A stretch of 64,000 nucleotides of DNA from contig CABUSH010000005.1 in assembly GCA_902494195.1 (NCBI GenBank), forward strand, positions 1 through 64,000. The letters are read 5' to 3'. Positions 41,628 to 50,611 of this stretch are shown here, piece by piece (within the stretch, counting starts at the first letter, position 1; each line of letters opens with the position of its first letter). The translations under genes and the position numbers were made by a program. Source of the DNA: an uncultured Collinsella sp. (GTDB taxonomy: Bacteria; Actinomycetota; Coriobacteriia; Coriobacteriales; Coriobacteriaceae). A model generated the notes under the pieces. That model had not been told where the DNA came from. It ran no database searches and saw nothing but the letters and a program-made list of their open reading frames with translations.

Positions 41628-41663
41628 AGGGGTATCGACGTTGGTCGGTACCCCCCTTTTTTT
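41628..41663 (+). terminator. Terminator after argR
   Basis: GGGGTA, CGAC, loop GTTG, GTCG, TACCCC, then seven T. It lies 50 bp after the argR stop. Confidence 0.9.
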
Positions 41664-41699
41664 GTTTGCCGGTATAAAGACCGCCCACCAGGTCGCTTT

Positions 41700-41743
41700 A
41701 AACTAAAAGGCCCCCGAGCAGTTTAATAAGCTGCTCGGGGGCC
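41700..41743 (-). terminator. Terminator of the penicillin-binding protein gene
   Basis: A perfect 13-bp stem GGCCCCCGAGCAG/CTGCTCGGGGGCC with a 9-base loop. On the minus strand it is followed by TTTTAGTTT. On the plus strand only TTGTT follows, so it mainly serves the minus-strand gene. Confidence 0.9.
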
Positions 41744-41767
41744 TTGTTGCTTATGGCCGGATGATTT

Positions 41768-43978
41768 CTAGCCGACCGTATCGTCAGGCGTGGGCGAGGG
41801 GTCGGGAGTGGGCGTAGGCGTAGGCGTAGGCGTAGGCGTAGGCGTGCCGCCATCGCCGCCGGTCGAACCACCAGTTGAGCCGCCCGTCGAGCCACCGGTC
41901 GTACCGGTGCCGCCGGTGGTGTCGCCACCCGTGGTCTCGGTGGTCGTGGTCGTCGTGGTAGTCGTTGTGGTAGTTTCCTCTTCGTCCTCGTTCTCGTCCT
42001 TGTCGTCGTTCTCCGTCTTCTTGGCGTTGTTGGTGCCGTAGAACTTCCAGACGCTGTTGTTCTTGTAGGTGGGCGCCGTTCCGGTCGCAAACTCCTCGCG
42101 CTCGGTACCGGTCAGAACGGTGTTCATAAACCGCTTAAAGACAGGCAGGTTGGTGCTGTCGCCCAGCAGGTCCGTGCCGTATTTTTGGATGGGGATCTCA
42201 CCTGCGGAATAGCCGGTCCACAGGGCGCACGCCAGCTGCGGGGTATAGCCGCAGAACCACAGGTTGGTGGTGTTGTCGGTGGTGCCCGTTTTGCCGGCAT
42301 AGGGCTGGTTGACGCTCAAGGCGCCGGCAGCACCCGTACCGCTGCCCTGCATGACGCCGGACAGAACATCGGTGACCGCGGCGGCCTCGCCCTCGGTAAG
42401 CACCTGTGAGGGATTGTCCGTGTGCTGGTACAGCACCGAACCGGTACGAGAGTCAATCTCGGTGATGGCGATCGGCTGGCGATAGTAGCCGCCGTTGGCA
42501 AACGTCGCGTAGGCGGCGGCCATCTCGAGCGGCGAGATCGAGCCGGTGCCGAGCGTCATGACGGGAACGTCCTCGATGTTGTCCTTGGCGGGATCGATGC
42601 CGAGCTTTTTGACGAGCGAGATGATCTTGCTGTTGCCGACGGCTTCCGCCACCTGGATGTAGCCGGTGTTGGAGGAGTATGCCGTTGCCTGCTTAAGCGT
42701 GATGTTGCCATAGCTATGGTTGGCGTAGTTTTGGACCTCGGTCGTGGTGCCCTTGGCCTTGAGCGGCGAGTTGCAGTTGAGGGTGACGTTGGGGTTCATG
42801 CCGTTTTGGATGGCAGTTGCCAGCGTAAAGGCCTTAAAGGTGGAGCCGACGGGGCGCTTGGCCGTGGCATGGTTTACGTGGTTCTCGTCGGCGTTGTAGT
42901 CGTAGCCGCCCACCATGCACTTGATGTAGCCGGTCTTGGGGTCGACGACGACCATGCCCATGTCCAGGCCGTCGAGTGAGAGCGTGTCGAGCTGCTCGCG
43001 GACGGCATTCTCTGCCACCTGCTGCATCGTGGGGTCGATGGTGGTCTTGACGGTCAGGCCGCCCTTAAAGAGCACGTCGGTCGAGAACTCCTGCTCCAGC
43101 AGCTGCTTAACATAGGCGACAAAGTAGGGCTGCGAGTATACGTCAACGCCGCTGCCCGAGATTTCGGTCACGTTGAGGGTGATGGGCTCGGCCTGTGCGG
43201 CATCGTGCTCCTCCTGCGTGATGTGGCCCAGGCGCAGCATGTTGTCGAGGACCTTGTTGCGACGGGACAGCGCTAGGTCGGGGTTGACCGTGGGGTCGTA
43301 CTGCGAGGGCGAGTTGGGGAGGCCGATCAACAGTGCGGCCTCGCTCAGGGTGAGATCGGCGGCGCTCTTGGACAGATAGGTCTCGGCTGCGGCCTCGATG
43401 CCGTAGGCGCCGTGGCCGTAATAGATGGTGTTGAGGTACATCATGAGGATCTCGTCTTTGGAGTACATGTCCTCCATCTTGACGGCGATGTAGGCCTCGC
43501 GCACCTTACGCTCGATGGTCGAGTCGAACTGCTCCTCCTGCAGGATGGTGTTGCGCACCAGCTGCTGGGTGATAGTCGAGGCGCCTTCGTGCCCGCCGCC
43601 GAGGGTTGCCACCGCAGCACGCGCGATACCCCACAGGTCGATACCGCCGTGCTCGTAGAAGCGCTCGTCCTCGACGTCAACGGTGCCCTGCAGCACGTAG
43701 GGGGAGACCTCGTCCTTGGTGATGGACTTACGGTTTTGCGTGTAGAAGCTCGCGATCTTGTTGCCGTTGCAGTCGACGATCTCGGTGGGCTCGCTCACCA
43801 GATACGCGTTGGCGTCGGTGTAGTCGGGCAGATCGGACAGCCAGCGGTTGACGTTGCCGACCATGCCGATGCCAAACGCGACGCCCGCGATAAGCAAAAA
43901 GCCCAAAAACGAGAGCAGGATTATGGGCAGGGCATGCGTCTTTGAACGGCTGCGTCCCTGTCGTTGGCGAGGACCCAT
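41768..43978 (-). CDS. Class A penicillin-binding protein (transglycosylase-transpeptidase)
   Basis: 736 residues from the ATG at 43978, behind GGAGG. A basic N-terminus and one membrane helix (about 17-40) are followed by a GT51 domain (EDERFYEHGG, GASTITQQLVRN). The transpeptidase domain shows GSTFK as the SxxK motif, SSN, and KTGTT. It polymerises and cross-links peptidoglycan outside the membrane. The C-terminal ~65 residues are low complexity: poly-Thr, then Gly/Thr repeats, then Pro-Thr repeats encoded by a tandem hexamer. That tail probably spans the wall and may vary between strains. It is divergent from the U32 peptidase gene. Confidence 0.95.
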   Translation of the reverse strand: MGPRQRQGRSRSKTHALPIILLSFLGFLLIAGVAFGIGMVGNVNRWLSDLPDYTDANAYLVSEPTEIVDCNGNKIASFYTQNRKSITKDEVSPYVLQGTVDVEDERFYEHGGIDLWGIARAAVATLGGGHEGASTITQQLVRNTILQEEQFDSTIERKVREAYIAVKMEDMYSKDEILMMYLNTIYYGHGAYGIEAAAETYLSKSAADLTLSEAALLIGLPNSPSQYDPTVNPDLALSRRNKVLDNMLRLGHITQEEHDAAQAEPITLNVTEISGSGVDVYSQPYFVAYVKQLLEQEFSTDVLFKGGLTVKTTIDPTMQQVAENAVREQLDTLSLDGLDMGMVVVDPKTGYIKCMVGGYDYNADENHVNHATAKRPVGSTFKAFTLATAIQNGMNPNVTLNCNSPLKAKGTTTEVQNYANHSYGNITLKQATAYSSNTGYIQVAEAVGNSKIISLVKKLGIDPAKDNIEDVPVMTLGTGSISPLEMAAAYATFANGGYYRQPIAITEIDSRTGSVLYQHTDNPSQVLTEGEAAAVTDVLSGVMQGSGTGAAGALSVNQPYAGKTGTTDNTTNLWFCGYTPQLACALWTGYSAGEIPIQKYGTDLLGDSTNLPVFKRFMNTVLTGTEREEFATGTAPTYKNNSVWKFYGTNNAKKTENDDKDENEDEEETTTTTTTTTTTTETTGGDTTGGTGTTGGSTGGSTGGSTGGDGGTPTPTPTPTPTPTPDPSPTPDDTVG
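41811..41846. repeat. Tandem GGCGTA hexamer inside the PBP tail
   Basis: Five perfect copies and one near copy of GGCGTA. On the coding (minus) strand each encodes Pro-Thr. Slippage would change the tail by whole dipeptides without a frameshift. Confidence 0.85.
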
Positions 43979-44140
43979 ATATTGACCTCCAGGTATGTCG
44001 TGCCGGACGGCGGATGTGCCGTCGGGGCAGGATGGACATAAGTTATTACACGATAAACCAAACGGGGCGCGCGAGGCCTCGTGTATGCTGGAAGACGGCA
44101 TTTTTCAGAGTGAATGCATACCTTGGTAAGGAGTTTGCCG

Positions 44141-46099
44141 ATGGCGATTCGGGCGATGGGGCCGAGCGGACAATACGAGACTGGATTGGATGCTGCCGGT
44201 GCGGCGCTGCCCGAGCTGCTGGCGCCGGCGGGCGGACTCGACCAGATGCTTGCGGCCATTGCCGCGGGTGCCGATGCCATCTATGCGGGGTTGGGCGGCT
44301 TTAACGCCCGCGTGAGCGCGCATGGCTTTACGGATGACGAGTTTGCGCGCGGCTGCGCCGTGGCGCATGCCCATGGCGTGCGCGTGTACGTGACGCTCAA
44401 CGTGTTCGTGTTTGACGATGAGCTGTCCGATGCGGTGGCGCTGGGAGCTCATGCACTGGAGCTGGGCGCCGATGCTCTGATTGTGGCCGATGCCGGGTTG
44501 GCCTGCGCGCTGCATGCGGCAATTCCGGGGGTCGAGATTCATCTGTCCACCCAAGCGGGCGTCCATAGCAAGGGCGCCGTGCGTTTGGCGGCTGACGAGC
44601 TGGGGGTCGAGCGCGTGACGACGGCGCGCGAGCTGACCGTGGCAGAGATTGCGACGCTCTGCGCTACCGGTGTGTCCATCGAGGTGTTCTGCCATGGCGC
44701 CATATGCATTGGCTATTCGGGTGCGTGCGAGTTTTCGGCCCTGCGGCGCGGACGGTCGGCGATGCGTGGCGACTGCACGCAGCCGTGCCGTCTGGCGTAC
44801 GATTTGGTGGATGAGGCTGGGGAGAGCGTCGTTGCCGTCGAAGGCGATCGTCTGCTCTGCCCGCGTGACTATCTGGGCATTGCTCATTTACCCGAGCTTG
44901 TTGCTGCCGGGGTGGCGTCGCTCAAGATCGAGGGGCGTATGAAAAACCCCGACTACGTCTACAACGTGGTGCGGGCGTGGCGCCGGGCGCTCGATATGCT
45001 GCGCGATGGCGCGTGGGATCCCGATGCCGTGCTGGCGCTCGAGCGTGAACTGGGAAGGTCGTTTAACCGCGGGTTTACCGACGCGTATTTGCGAGGCCGC
45101 TCGGGTGCGGAGCTTATGAGTTTTGAACGCGCGATCAACCAGGGCGTGCGTGTGGGGCGCTTGGTCGCTGTGGGCCACGAAGAGGTGACCGTTGAGCTCG
45201 ACGCCGCCGTGGCGGCGGGCGATACGCTCGAGATCAGGTTTTACCCGGGTGCCGACGCGCGTCCCGATGTACCTAAACGCTGGCCGCAAGTTCCCTGCCC
45301 GGTGGATGCCGCGGCGGGGGAGCGCATCGTTGTCCATTGCAAGCGTAAGGTTGACACGGGCTGCGAGGTGTACCTGATTCGCAGCGCCGGCGTGTTGGAT
45401 CAGACGGCGGCGGTGTTGGAGCGCATGCAGGCCGAGGCGGGTGCGATTGCGCCCGTTGCGCGTGCCGTTGAGGTGCTGCCCTTGGATAGCGTTGCGGTAG
45501 ATGGCGGTGCGTCGACGGAGCTGGTGGAGTGCGCGGTTCCCGCTCGCATGGTTTTTGCTTGGCAGCTGATGGATGCCGACCCGCGCGGAGAACTCGATTT
45601 GTCCGACGCCGTTGTGGTGCTTGACGAGGTGTGCCGCACGGGTGACGCTGACCGGACCCGCTCACTGATGCAGCGTGCCGGGTGCGTCGTCTGCCGCAAC
45701 TTGGGACAGGTGGTGATCGCTCGCGAGCTGGGCGTGACGTTTGACGTGGCGGCGCCGGTGTTCTGCGCGAATCGGGCCACGCTTACCTGGCTGCGCGGAC
45801 TCGGTGCGGGGCGGGTGTACTTGCCGGCCGAGTTGCTCGGCAATGATGCGGAGCGTATTGCCGAACTGGCTGCTGAACCCGGCGTCTGGGGTCCGGTCGA
45901 CGCCGACCGTCCCGAGCTTATGGTGTGCGAGCACTGCCTGCTGACCGCCGAGGGCGTCTGCGCTACCGATGCGACGGGACAGGTCCGTTGCCGCGACTGC
46001 TTGCGCCGTCGGCAGGTACGCTATCTGGTCGAGCGTGACGGTACACGCCTGCCAGTTGCCATTGACGCATGCGGCAGGACGAGGATTTTCCTGTCGTAG
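44141..46099 (+). CDS. U32-family peptidase-like protein
   Basis: 652 residues from the ATG at 44141, 7 bases after AAGGAG. The N-terminal part begins PELLAPAGGLDQMLAAIAAGADAIYAG and contains HGAICIGYSGACEFSALRRGRS with CTQPCRL, the U32 signature with its cysteines. The C-terminal third resembles the RlhA/YegQ-type extension and ends in a four-Cys cluster (CEHC and CRDC). Bacterial U32 proteins of this length modify rRNA or tRNA bases (hydroxylation) rather than clearly cleave protein. The exact RNA target cannot be assigned. It is followed by tyrS. Confidence 0.9.
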   Translation: MAIRAMGPSGQYETGLDAAGAALPELLAPAGGLDQMLAAIAAGADAIYAGLGGFNARVSAHGFTDDEFARGCAVAHAHGVRVYVTLNVFVFDDELSDAVALGAHALELGADALIVADAGLACALHAAIPGVEIHLSTQAGVHSKGAVRLAADELGVERVTTARELTVAEIATLCATGVSIEVFCHGAICIGYSGACEFSALRRGRSAMRGDCTQPCRLAYDLVDEAGESVVAVEGDRLLCPRDYLGIAHLPELVAAGVASLKIEGRMKNPDYVYNVVRAWRRALDMLRDGAWDPDAVLALERELGRSFNRGFTDAYLRGRSGAELMSFERAINQGVRVGRLVAVGHEEVTVELDAAVAAGDTLEIRFYPGADARPDVPKRWPQVPCPVDAAAGERIVVHCKRKVDTGCEVYLIRSAGVLDQTAAVLERMQAEAGAIAPVARAVEVLPLDSVAVDGGASTELVECAVPARMVFAWQLMDADPRGELDLSDAVVVLDEVCRTGDADRTRSLMQRAGCVVCRNLGQVVIARELGVTFDVAAPVFCANRATLTWLRGLGAGRVYLPAELLGNDAERIAELAAEPGVWGPVDADRPELMVCEHCLLTAEGVCATDATGQVRCRDCLRRRQVRYLVERDGTRLPVAIDACGRTRIFLS

Positions 46100-46195
46100 G
46101 TGCCGCGTCGCGTCAGTTTGTTATCATATGAGAGTTTATGGACTTCCAGCACCGCCGTATCCGGTGAGGGTGCTATAGCAAAAGGAGGATACCCA

Positions 46196-47407
46196 ATGCT
46201 GTCTGTTGACGAGCAAATGCGTATCATCACCTCGGGCGCCGCGCAGATCGTTCCCGAGGCCGACCTTCGCAAGAAGCTTGAGAAGGGCGAGCCCCTCAAC
46301 ATCAAGCTCGGCGTCGACCCCACCAGCCCCGACCTGCACCTGGGCCATGCCGTGCCGCTGCGCAAGATGCGCCAGTTCCAGGACCTGGGCCACAACGTCA
46401 CCCTCATCATCGGCAACGGCACCGCGCTGATCGGCGATCCCTCGGGCAAGAACTCCACGCGTCCGCAGCTTTCGCAGGAGCAGATCGAGGCCAACGCCGA
46501 GACCTACGTGAGCCAGGCCATGAAGATCCTGGACCCCGAGAAGACCACCATCGTGCACAACGGCGATTGGATCCTTTCGATGGATCTGGCCGGCCTGCTG
46601 CAGGTGTGCTCCAAGTTCACCGTTGCCCGCATTCTTGAGCGCGACGACTTTACCAAGCGCTACCAGTCTCAGACGCCGATCGCCCTGCATGAGTTCCTGT
46701 ATCCCGTGATGCAGGCTTTCGACTCTGTGCAGATCAAGGCCGACGTGGAGATGGGCGGCACCGATCAGCTCTTCAACCTGCTCGCCGGCCGCGAGCTCAT
46801 GGAGAAGATGGGTATGGAGCCGCAGATTGCGCTCACCATGCCGCTGCTCGAGGGCACCGACGGCGTGCGCAAGATGTCCAAGTCCTATGGTAACTACATC
46901 GGCCTGACCGACGCTCCCAAGGACATGTTCGGCAAGACCATGTCCATCCCCGACGAGATGATCGGCAAGTACTATCGTCTGGCCAGCTCGCTCACCCCTG
47001 CCGAGGTCGACAAGATCGACGCCGCCCTGGCCGATGGCTCCGCCGACCCCTACGAGCTCAAGCGCGCTCTGGGCCGCGACCTGTGCGACACCTACCACGG
47101 TGCCGGCGCCGGCGACGAGGCTCAGGCCGAGTTCGACCGCGTGTTCAAGGAGGGCCAGCTCGCCGACTTCCCCGAGAAGCATGCCGAGCTGACTGTCAAT
47201 GACGAGGGCCAGATTTACCTCGCCGGCCTGCTCAAGGACCTGGGTCTTTCGGCCAGCGCCGGCCAGGCCCGCCGCGATATCGACGGCGGCGGCGTCAAAA
47301 TCAACGGCAAGGCCGTGGCTCCCAAGAGCTACAACATCGATCCGAGCGCCCTCAAGCTGGGCGATACCCTCTCCGTAGGCAAGCGCAAGGGCTTCAAGTT
47401 GGTCTAG
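46196..47407 (+). CDS. tyrS: Tyrosyl-tRNA synthetase
   Basis: 403 residues from the ATG at 46196, behind AAAGGAGG. Class I signatures are HLGH (the HIGH motif) and KMSKS. The C-terminal S4-like domain (ARRDIDGGGVKINGKAV) binds tRNA. It charges tRNA-Tyr. The 96-bp leader is too short for a T-box and lacks its sequence landmarks. A terminator and a 67-bp palindrome follow. Confidence 0.96.
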   Translation: MLSVDEQMRIITSGAAQIVPEADLRKKLEKGEPLNIKLGVDPTSPDLHLGHAVPLRKMRQFQDLGHNVTLIIGNGTALIGDPSGKNSTRPQLSQEQIEANAETYVSQAMKILDPEKTTIVHNGDWILSMDLAGLLQVCSKFTVARILERDDFTKRYQSQTPIALHEFLYPVMQAFDSVQIKADVEMGGTDQLFNLLAGRELMEKMGMEPQIALTMPLLEGTDGVRKMSKSYGNYIGLTDAPKDMFGKTMSIPDEMIGKYYRLASSLTPAEVDKIDAALADGSADPYELKRALGRDLCDTYHGAGAGDEAQAEFDRVFKEGQLADFPEKHAELTVNDEGQIYLAGLLKDLGLSASAGQARRDIDGGGVKINGKAVAPKSYNIDPSALKLGDTLSVGKRKGFKLV

Positions 47408-47436
47408 CAAGTAGGTCAACCTAACATGTGCAATAG

Positions 47437-47469
47437 GGCCGCAGCCGGAACTCCCGACTGCGGCCTTTT
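47437..47469 (+). terminator. Terminator after tyrS
   Basis: GGCCGCAG/CTGCGGCC stem, then TTTT, 30 bp after the tyrS stop. It is followed at once by the third 67-bp palindrome. Confidence 0.85.
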
Positions 47470-47470
47470 G

Positions 47471-47537
47471 AGTTGCGGTGAAATAGTTCCTAAAAATGCC
47501 ATACGGGCGCCCAGGCAGGAACTATTCCACCGCAACT
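47471..47537. repeat. 67-bp palindromic repeat, copy 3
   Basis: The ends match copies 1 and 2 (AGTTGCGGTGAAATA), but the inner arm is different (GTTCCT with AGGAAC). Length is exactly 67 bp. The right arm runs into six T, so it also resembles a terminator. Confidence 0.9.
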
Positions 47538-47613
47538 TTTTTCTCCGTCCCCAAGGGATCATTTGGCGGTGCCGTTAAGCGGATGGGATGTTAGCGGGAC
47601 CTTCTTTTGGGCA

Positions 47614-47619
47614 TACAAT
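47614..47619 (+). promoter_or_regulatory. Candidate -10 for adenine deaminase
   Basis: TACAAT with a weak TTAGCG 17 bp upstream. A CTGCGG/CCGCAG hairpin (47633-47660) lies between it and the start. No purine riboswitch core is seen. Confidence 0.35.
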
Positions 47620-47686
47620 TGCTATTGGCTTGCTGCGGTGAAGGCTCGTCCGCTCCGCAGTTATTTCTACAGTTAAAGGAGTATGT

Positions 47687-49507
47687 ATGTCCGTTGAGGT
47701 CATGAGGTCTGTGATTGATGCAGCCGAGGGCCGCGTGCCCGTCGATACGCTGTTTACCAATGCGCAGATTGTCGACGTATATGGCCAGCGCGTGGCGCCC
47801 GGTAGCGTTGCCGTCAAGGATGGCGTAATCGTCGGCGTGCTCTACGACGGTCGCGACGATGCCGCCGGCACCTACGAAGCGACCGAGGTCATTGACTGCC
47901 AGGGTCGCTATATCGCCCCCGGCTTTATCGACGGACATCTGCATATCGAGTCCTCGAACATCCGTCCCGCCGAGTATGCGCGCATGGCGGCGACGCGCGG
48001 CACCACCACTGCCATCGCCGACAGCCACGAGATCGCCAACGTGGCGGGGCTCGACGGCCTGCGCTTTATGATCGAGGACGGCCGTCGCGCGCCCATTTCC
48101 ATCAAGTACATGATGCCCTCGTGCGTGCCCGCACTGCCCGATGAGCAGGCCGGCGCTGTGATTACCGCCGCTGACATGCAGGCGTTTTTTGCCGAGCATC
48201 CGGGCGATGTCTTTGGCCTCGGTGAGATGATGAACCTGCCGGGTGTCTTTATGGCCGACCCCGAGACCTGTGCTCGCATCGACGCCGCCAACCAGACGCC
48301 GTCCAAGCAAGTCGACGGCCATGCGCCACTTGTTGCCGGCAAGGACCTCAACGCCTATGCCGCAGCGGGCATTATCGCCGACCACGAGTCGACGATTCCC
48401 GAGGAGGCGCTCGACAAGCTGTCTCGTGGCATGTACGTGATGCTGCGCGAGGGTACGTGCAGCCATGACCTGGCCAACCTGTCGCCGATGCTGCTGGAAA
48501 ACCCCGCCCGCGCCCGTCGCTGCTGTTTTGCGACCGACGACCGCGCTCCCTCCGATGCGCTTTCGACCGGTATGATCGACAACGCCTGCCGAGTGGCTAT
48601 CGAGGCCGGTATTGACCCCGTGACCGCCATCTCTATGGCGTCCCTTTCCACGGCCGAGGCGTTTGGCCTGGACCACGGCTGTCGCGACCCGCACGAGCTG
48701 CGTGGCGCCATCGCCCCGGGCAAGCGTGCCGACCTGCTGGTGCTCAACGACCTGACGTTTGCCGCAGCTCCGCATCGCGTATATGCCGCCGGTGCTCTGG
48801 TGGCGCAGGACGGCACCTTTGTGGGCGAGATCGCACCCGAGATGGCCGAGGTTGCGGCCCTTGCCGATGAGCTGCGTGCTTCCGTTAAGCTGCCGAAGCT
48901 ATCGCTCGACGTGTTCGACTATGCCTTTAAGCCGGGCGAGGCCGTGATCGACGTGGTGCCGGGCAAGGCCATCACGGGTATGGCTCGCCCCGAGAACGCC
49001 GAGGGCCTGCGCCGCATTATGCTGATCGAGCGCCACGGCCGCGGCGTGTCACTGCAGGCCAAGGGCGCCGATGGCGACGGTCCCGCCGGCATGGGACTCG
49101 TCGGCAAGCATATCGGCCGCGGCTGGGTGCGCGGTTTTACCATCACAGGCGGCGCTATCGCCTCGACGATCGGCCACGACTCGCACAACGTGTGCGTGGT
49201 GGGCGACAACGCCGCCGATATGATGGCCGCCGTTGAGGCCGTGGGCCAAGGTGGTCACGTGCTGGTGCGCAACGGCGAGGTTGTGGCGCGTATTCCGCTG
49301 GCGCTTGGTGGTCTGATGAGCGAGAGCACGGCCGAGGATGTCGCCGCGCAGCACGACGACTTTATGGTCAAGGCGCGCGCCATGGGTATTGAGCCGCCGC
49401 TCGACCCCATCATGGGCATCATCTTCCTGCCCCTACCGGTCATCCCGACGCTCCGCATTCGCCCCGAGGGCATGTTCGACGTCACGACCTTCACCTACGC
49501 CGACTAG
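47687..49507 (+). CDS. ade: Adenine deaminase, Ade family
   Basis: 606 residues. The metal-site motif DGHLHIESS carries H84 and H86; DSHEIANVAG and the EHE-like later metal residues follow. The family deaminates adenine to hypoxanthine using manganese or iron. The ATG follows AAAGGAG. It would feed hypoxanthine into the purine breakdown route whose accessory genes lie at 19.5-28.7 kb. The stop codon lies inside a 40-bp repeat that recurs inverted at the end of the second HAD gene. Confidence 0.93.
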   Translation: MSVEVMRSVIDAAEGRVPVDTLFTNAQIVDVYGQRVAPGSVAVKDGVIVGVLYDGRDDAAGTYEATEVIDCQGRYIAPGFIDGHLHIESSNIRPAEYARMAATRGTTTAIADSHEIANVAGLDGLRFMIEDGRRAPISIKYMMPSCVPALPDEQAGAVITAADMQAFFAEHPGDVFGLGEMMNLPGVFMADPETCARIDAANQTPSKQVDGHAPLVAGKDLNAYAAAGIIADHESTIPEEALDKLSRGMYVMLREGTCSHDLANLSPMLLENPARARRCCFATDDRAPSDALSTGMIDNACRVAIEAGIDPVTAISMASLSTAEAFGLDHGCRDPHELRGAIAPGKRADLLVLNDLTFAAAPHRVYAAGALVAQDGTFVGEIAPEMAEVAALADELRASVKLPKLSLDVFDYAFKPGEAVIDVVPGKAITGMARPENAEGLRRIMLIERHGRGVSLQAKGADGDGPAGMGLVGKHIGRGWVRGFTITGGAIASTIGHDSHNVCVVGDNAADMMAAVEAVGQGGHVLVRNGEVVARIPLALGGLMSESTAEDVAAQHDDFMVKARAMGIEPPLDPIMGIIFLPLPVIPTLRIRPEGMFDVTTFTYAD

Positions 49508-49543
49508 TCATCGGGGACGTTCTTAAACGACTAGCCGTCGGGG
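49504..49543. repeat. 40-bp repeat containing the ade stop codon
   Basis: CTAGTCATCGGGGACGTTCT and the following 20 bases match, in inverted orientation and with about three differences, the segment 50572-50611. The TAG of ade is part of it. Confidence 0.8.
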
Positions 49544-49638
49544 TGACGTGTCGCCTGGCGCCGCGACCGTGGGACCTCTAGCATGTGTGAGCTATTTGCC
49601 AGGTCCTTGTAACGTTTACGCCCGCGGAGTCTTATTTG

Positions 49639-49700
49639 AGCTCCCTTTGGGTACGTTGGAATCGGATACACGTTCGATTCCAACAAGCCCGAAGGGAGCT
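49639..49700 (+). promoter_or_regulatory. Hairpin leader covering the HAD ribosome site
   Basis: The outer stem AGCTCCCTTTGGG (49639-49651) pairs with CCCGAAGGGAGCT (49688-49700); the inner 10-bp stem is GTTGGAATCG/CGATTCCAAC. The 3' arm contains AAGGGAG, the Shine-Dalgarno of the HAD gene starting at 49706. TTTTCT follows. It may be a terminator, a translation switch or both. Confidence 0.65.
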
Positions 49701-49705
49701 TTTCT

Positions 49706-50500
49706 ATGTTTAAACTGATTGCATCCGATATGGACGGCACACTGCTTGACGAAAACGGCCAGGTGCCTCCCGAGACCTACGAACTGATTCTGGCGCTACA
49801 CGAGCATGGTGTGCATTTCGCCGCATCGTCAGGTCGTCGCTACGATCGCCTGTGCGAGTTCTTTGCGCCCGTTCGCGACAAGATGGACTTTGTCGCCGCT
49901 AACGGCGCCCAGGTCTACGCCGACGGCAAGATGGTGGACCGCGAGGTGTATTCGCACCTGGCGATTCGAAAGCTCGCCCAAGCAGTCGCGACGTTTCCCA
50001 ATCTGCATCTTGCGCTTTTTGACCGAACCAAGTCCTTTTTGCTCGATGATGAGTGCAAGTTCGTACGTGAGGTCGATAAGGACCTTCCCAATGCCCAGCG
50101 CATTTGGGAGCTGCCCGATCCCAGCGTAAATATCATCAAGGCGAGTATCTTTTGCGATGACGGTGCCGTTATGGACAGTGCTTACGTACTGCAGCGCGAA
50201 CTTGGTCAGCTCTTTACTTTTGCGCCTTCGGGCAACGCCTGGATTGATGCCATGCAGCCCGGTGTGTCGAAGGCCTCGGGCATCGCGCAGCTCGCGGAGC
50301 ATTACGGCGTTGGACGCGACGAGGTCATGGCGTTTGGCGACTCGATGAACGACTACGAGATCATTCGCTTTGTCGGTACGGGCTGCGCGATGGAAAACGC
50401 GCGCCCCGCGCTCAAGGCGGTGGCCGATCGCGTGGTGGGTTGTAATCGCGACCACGCCGTCCAGCAGGAGCTCCGTCGCGTGCTGGAGAGTCTCTCCTAA
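49706..50500 (+). CDS. HAD-superfamily Cof-type phosphatase
   Basis: 264 residues. Motif I DMDGTLLDENG carries the nucleophile Asp. The C2-type cap follows, and motif IV GDSMNDYE lies near residue 215. Cof/YidA-type enzymes dephosphorylate sugar phosphates, flavin or PLP. The substrate is not predictable. The start is 5 bp after the hairpin whose arm contains its ribosome site, so expression may be controlled by structure. It is flanked by inverted 40-bp repeats and converges on a second Cof-type gene. Confidence 0.88.
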   Translation: MFKLIASDMDGTLLDENGQVPPETYELILALHEHGVHFAASSGRRYDRLCEFFAPVRDKMDFVAANGAQVYADGKMVDREVYSHLAIRKLAQAVATFPNLHLALFDRTKSFLLDDECKFVREVDKDLPNAQRIWELPDPSVNIIKASIFCDDGAVMDSAYVLQRELGQLFTFAPSGNAWIDAMQPGVSKASGIAQLAEHYGVGRDEVMAFGDSMNDYEIIRFVGTGCAMENARPALKAVADRVVGCNRDHAVQQELRRVLESLS

Positions 50501-50537
50501 TCCGGCAGATGGGGACGTTCCTTTTCTGCCGACAGTG

Positions 50538-50575
50538 GGGGACAGTCCTTGCAGCTTTTTGCGAAGAGTGTCCCC
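50538..50575. repeat. 38-bp palindrome between the HAD genes
   Basis: GGGGACA/TGTCCCC arms with an inner CTTGC/GCGAAG pairing. It directly abuts the 40-bp repeat at 50572 and lies between two convergent genes, where it may stop both transcripts. Confidence 0.7.
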
Positions 50576-50611
50576 AACGACTAGTCGTTTAAGAACGTCC
50601 CCAATGACTAG
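50572..50611. repeat. Inverted copy of the 40-bp repeat, at the second HAD stop
   Basis: Reverse complement of 49504-49543 with about three substitutions. The TAG of the minus-strand HAD gene (50610-50608) falls within it, just as the ade stop falls in the other copy. Confidence 0.8.

Noticed and set aside
46100..46195. T-box leader for tyrS
   Set aside because: The leader is only about 96 bases and lacks the T-box core and terminator pair.
47538..47686. Purine riboswitch before adenine deaminase
   Set aside because: The three-helix layout and conserved loop bases are not found; only a simple hairpin is present.
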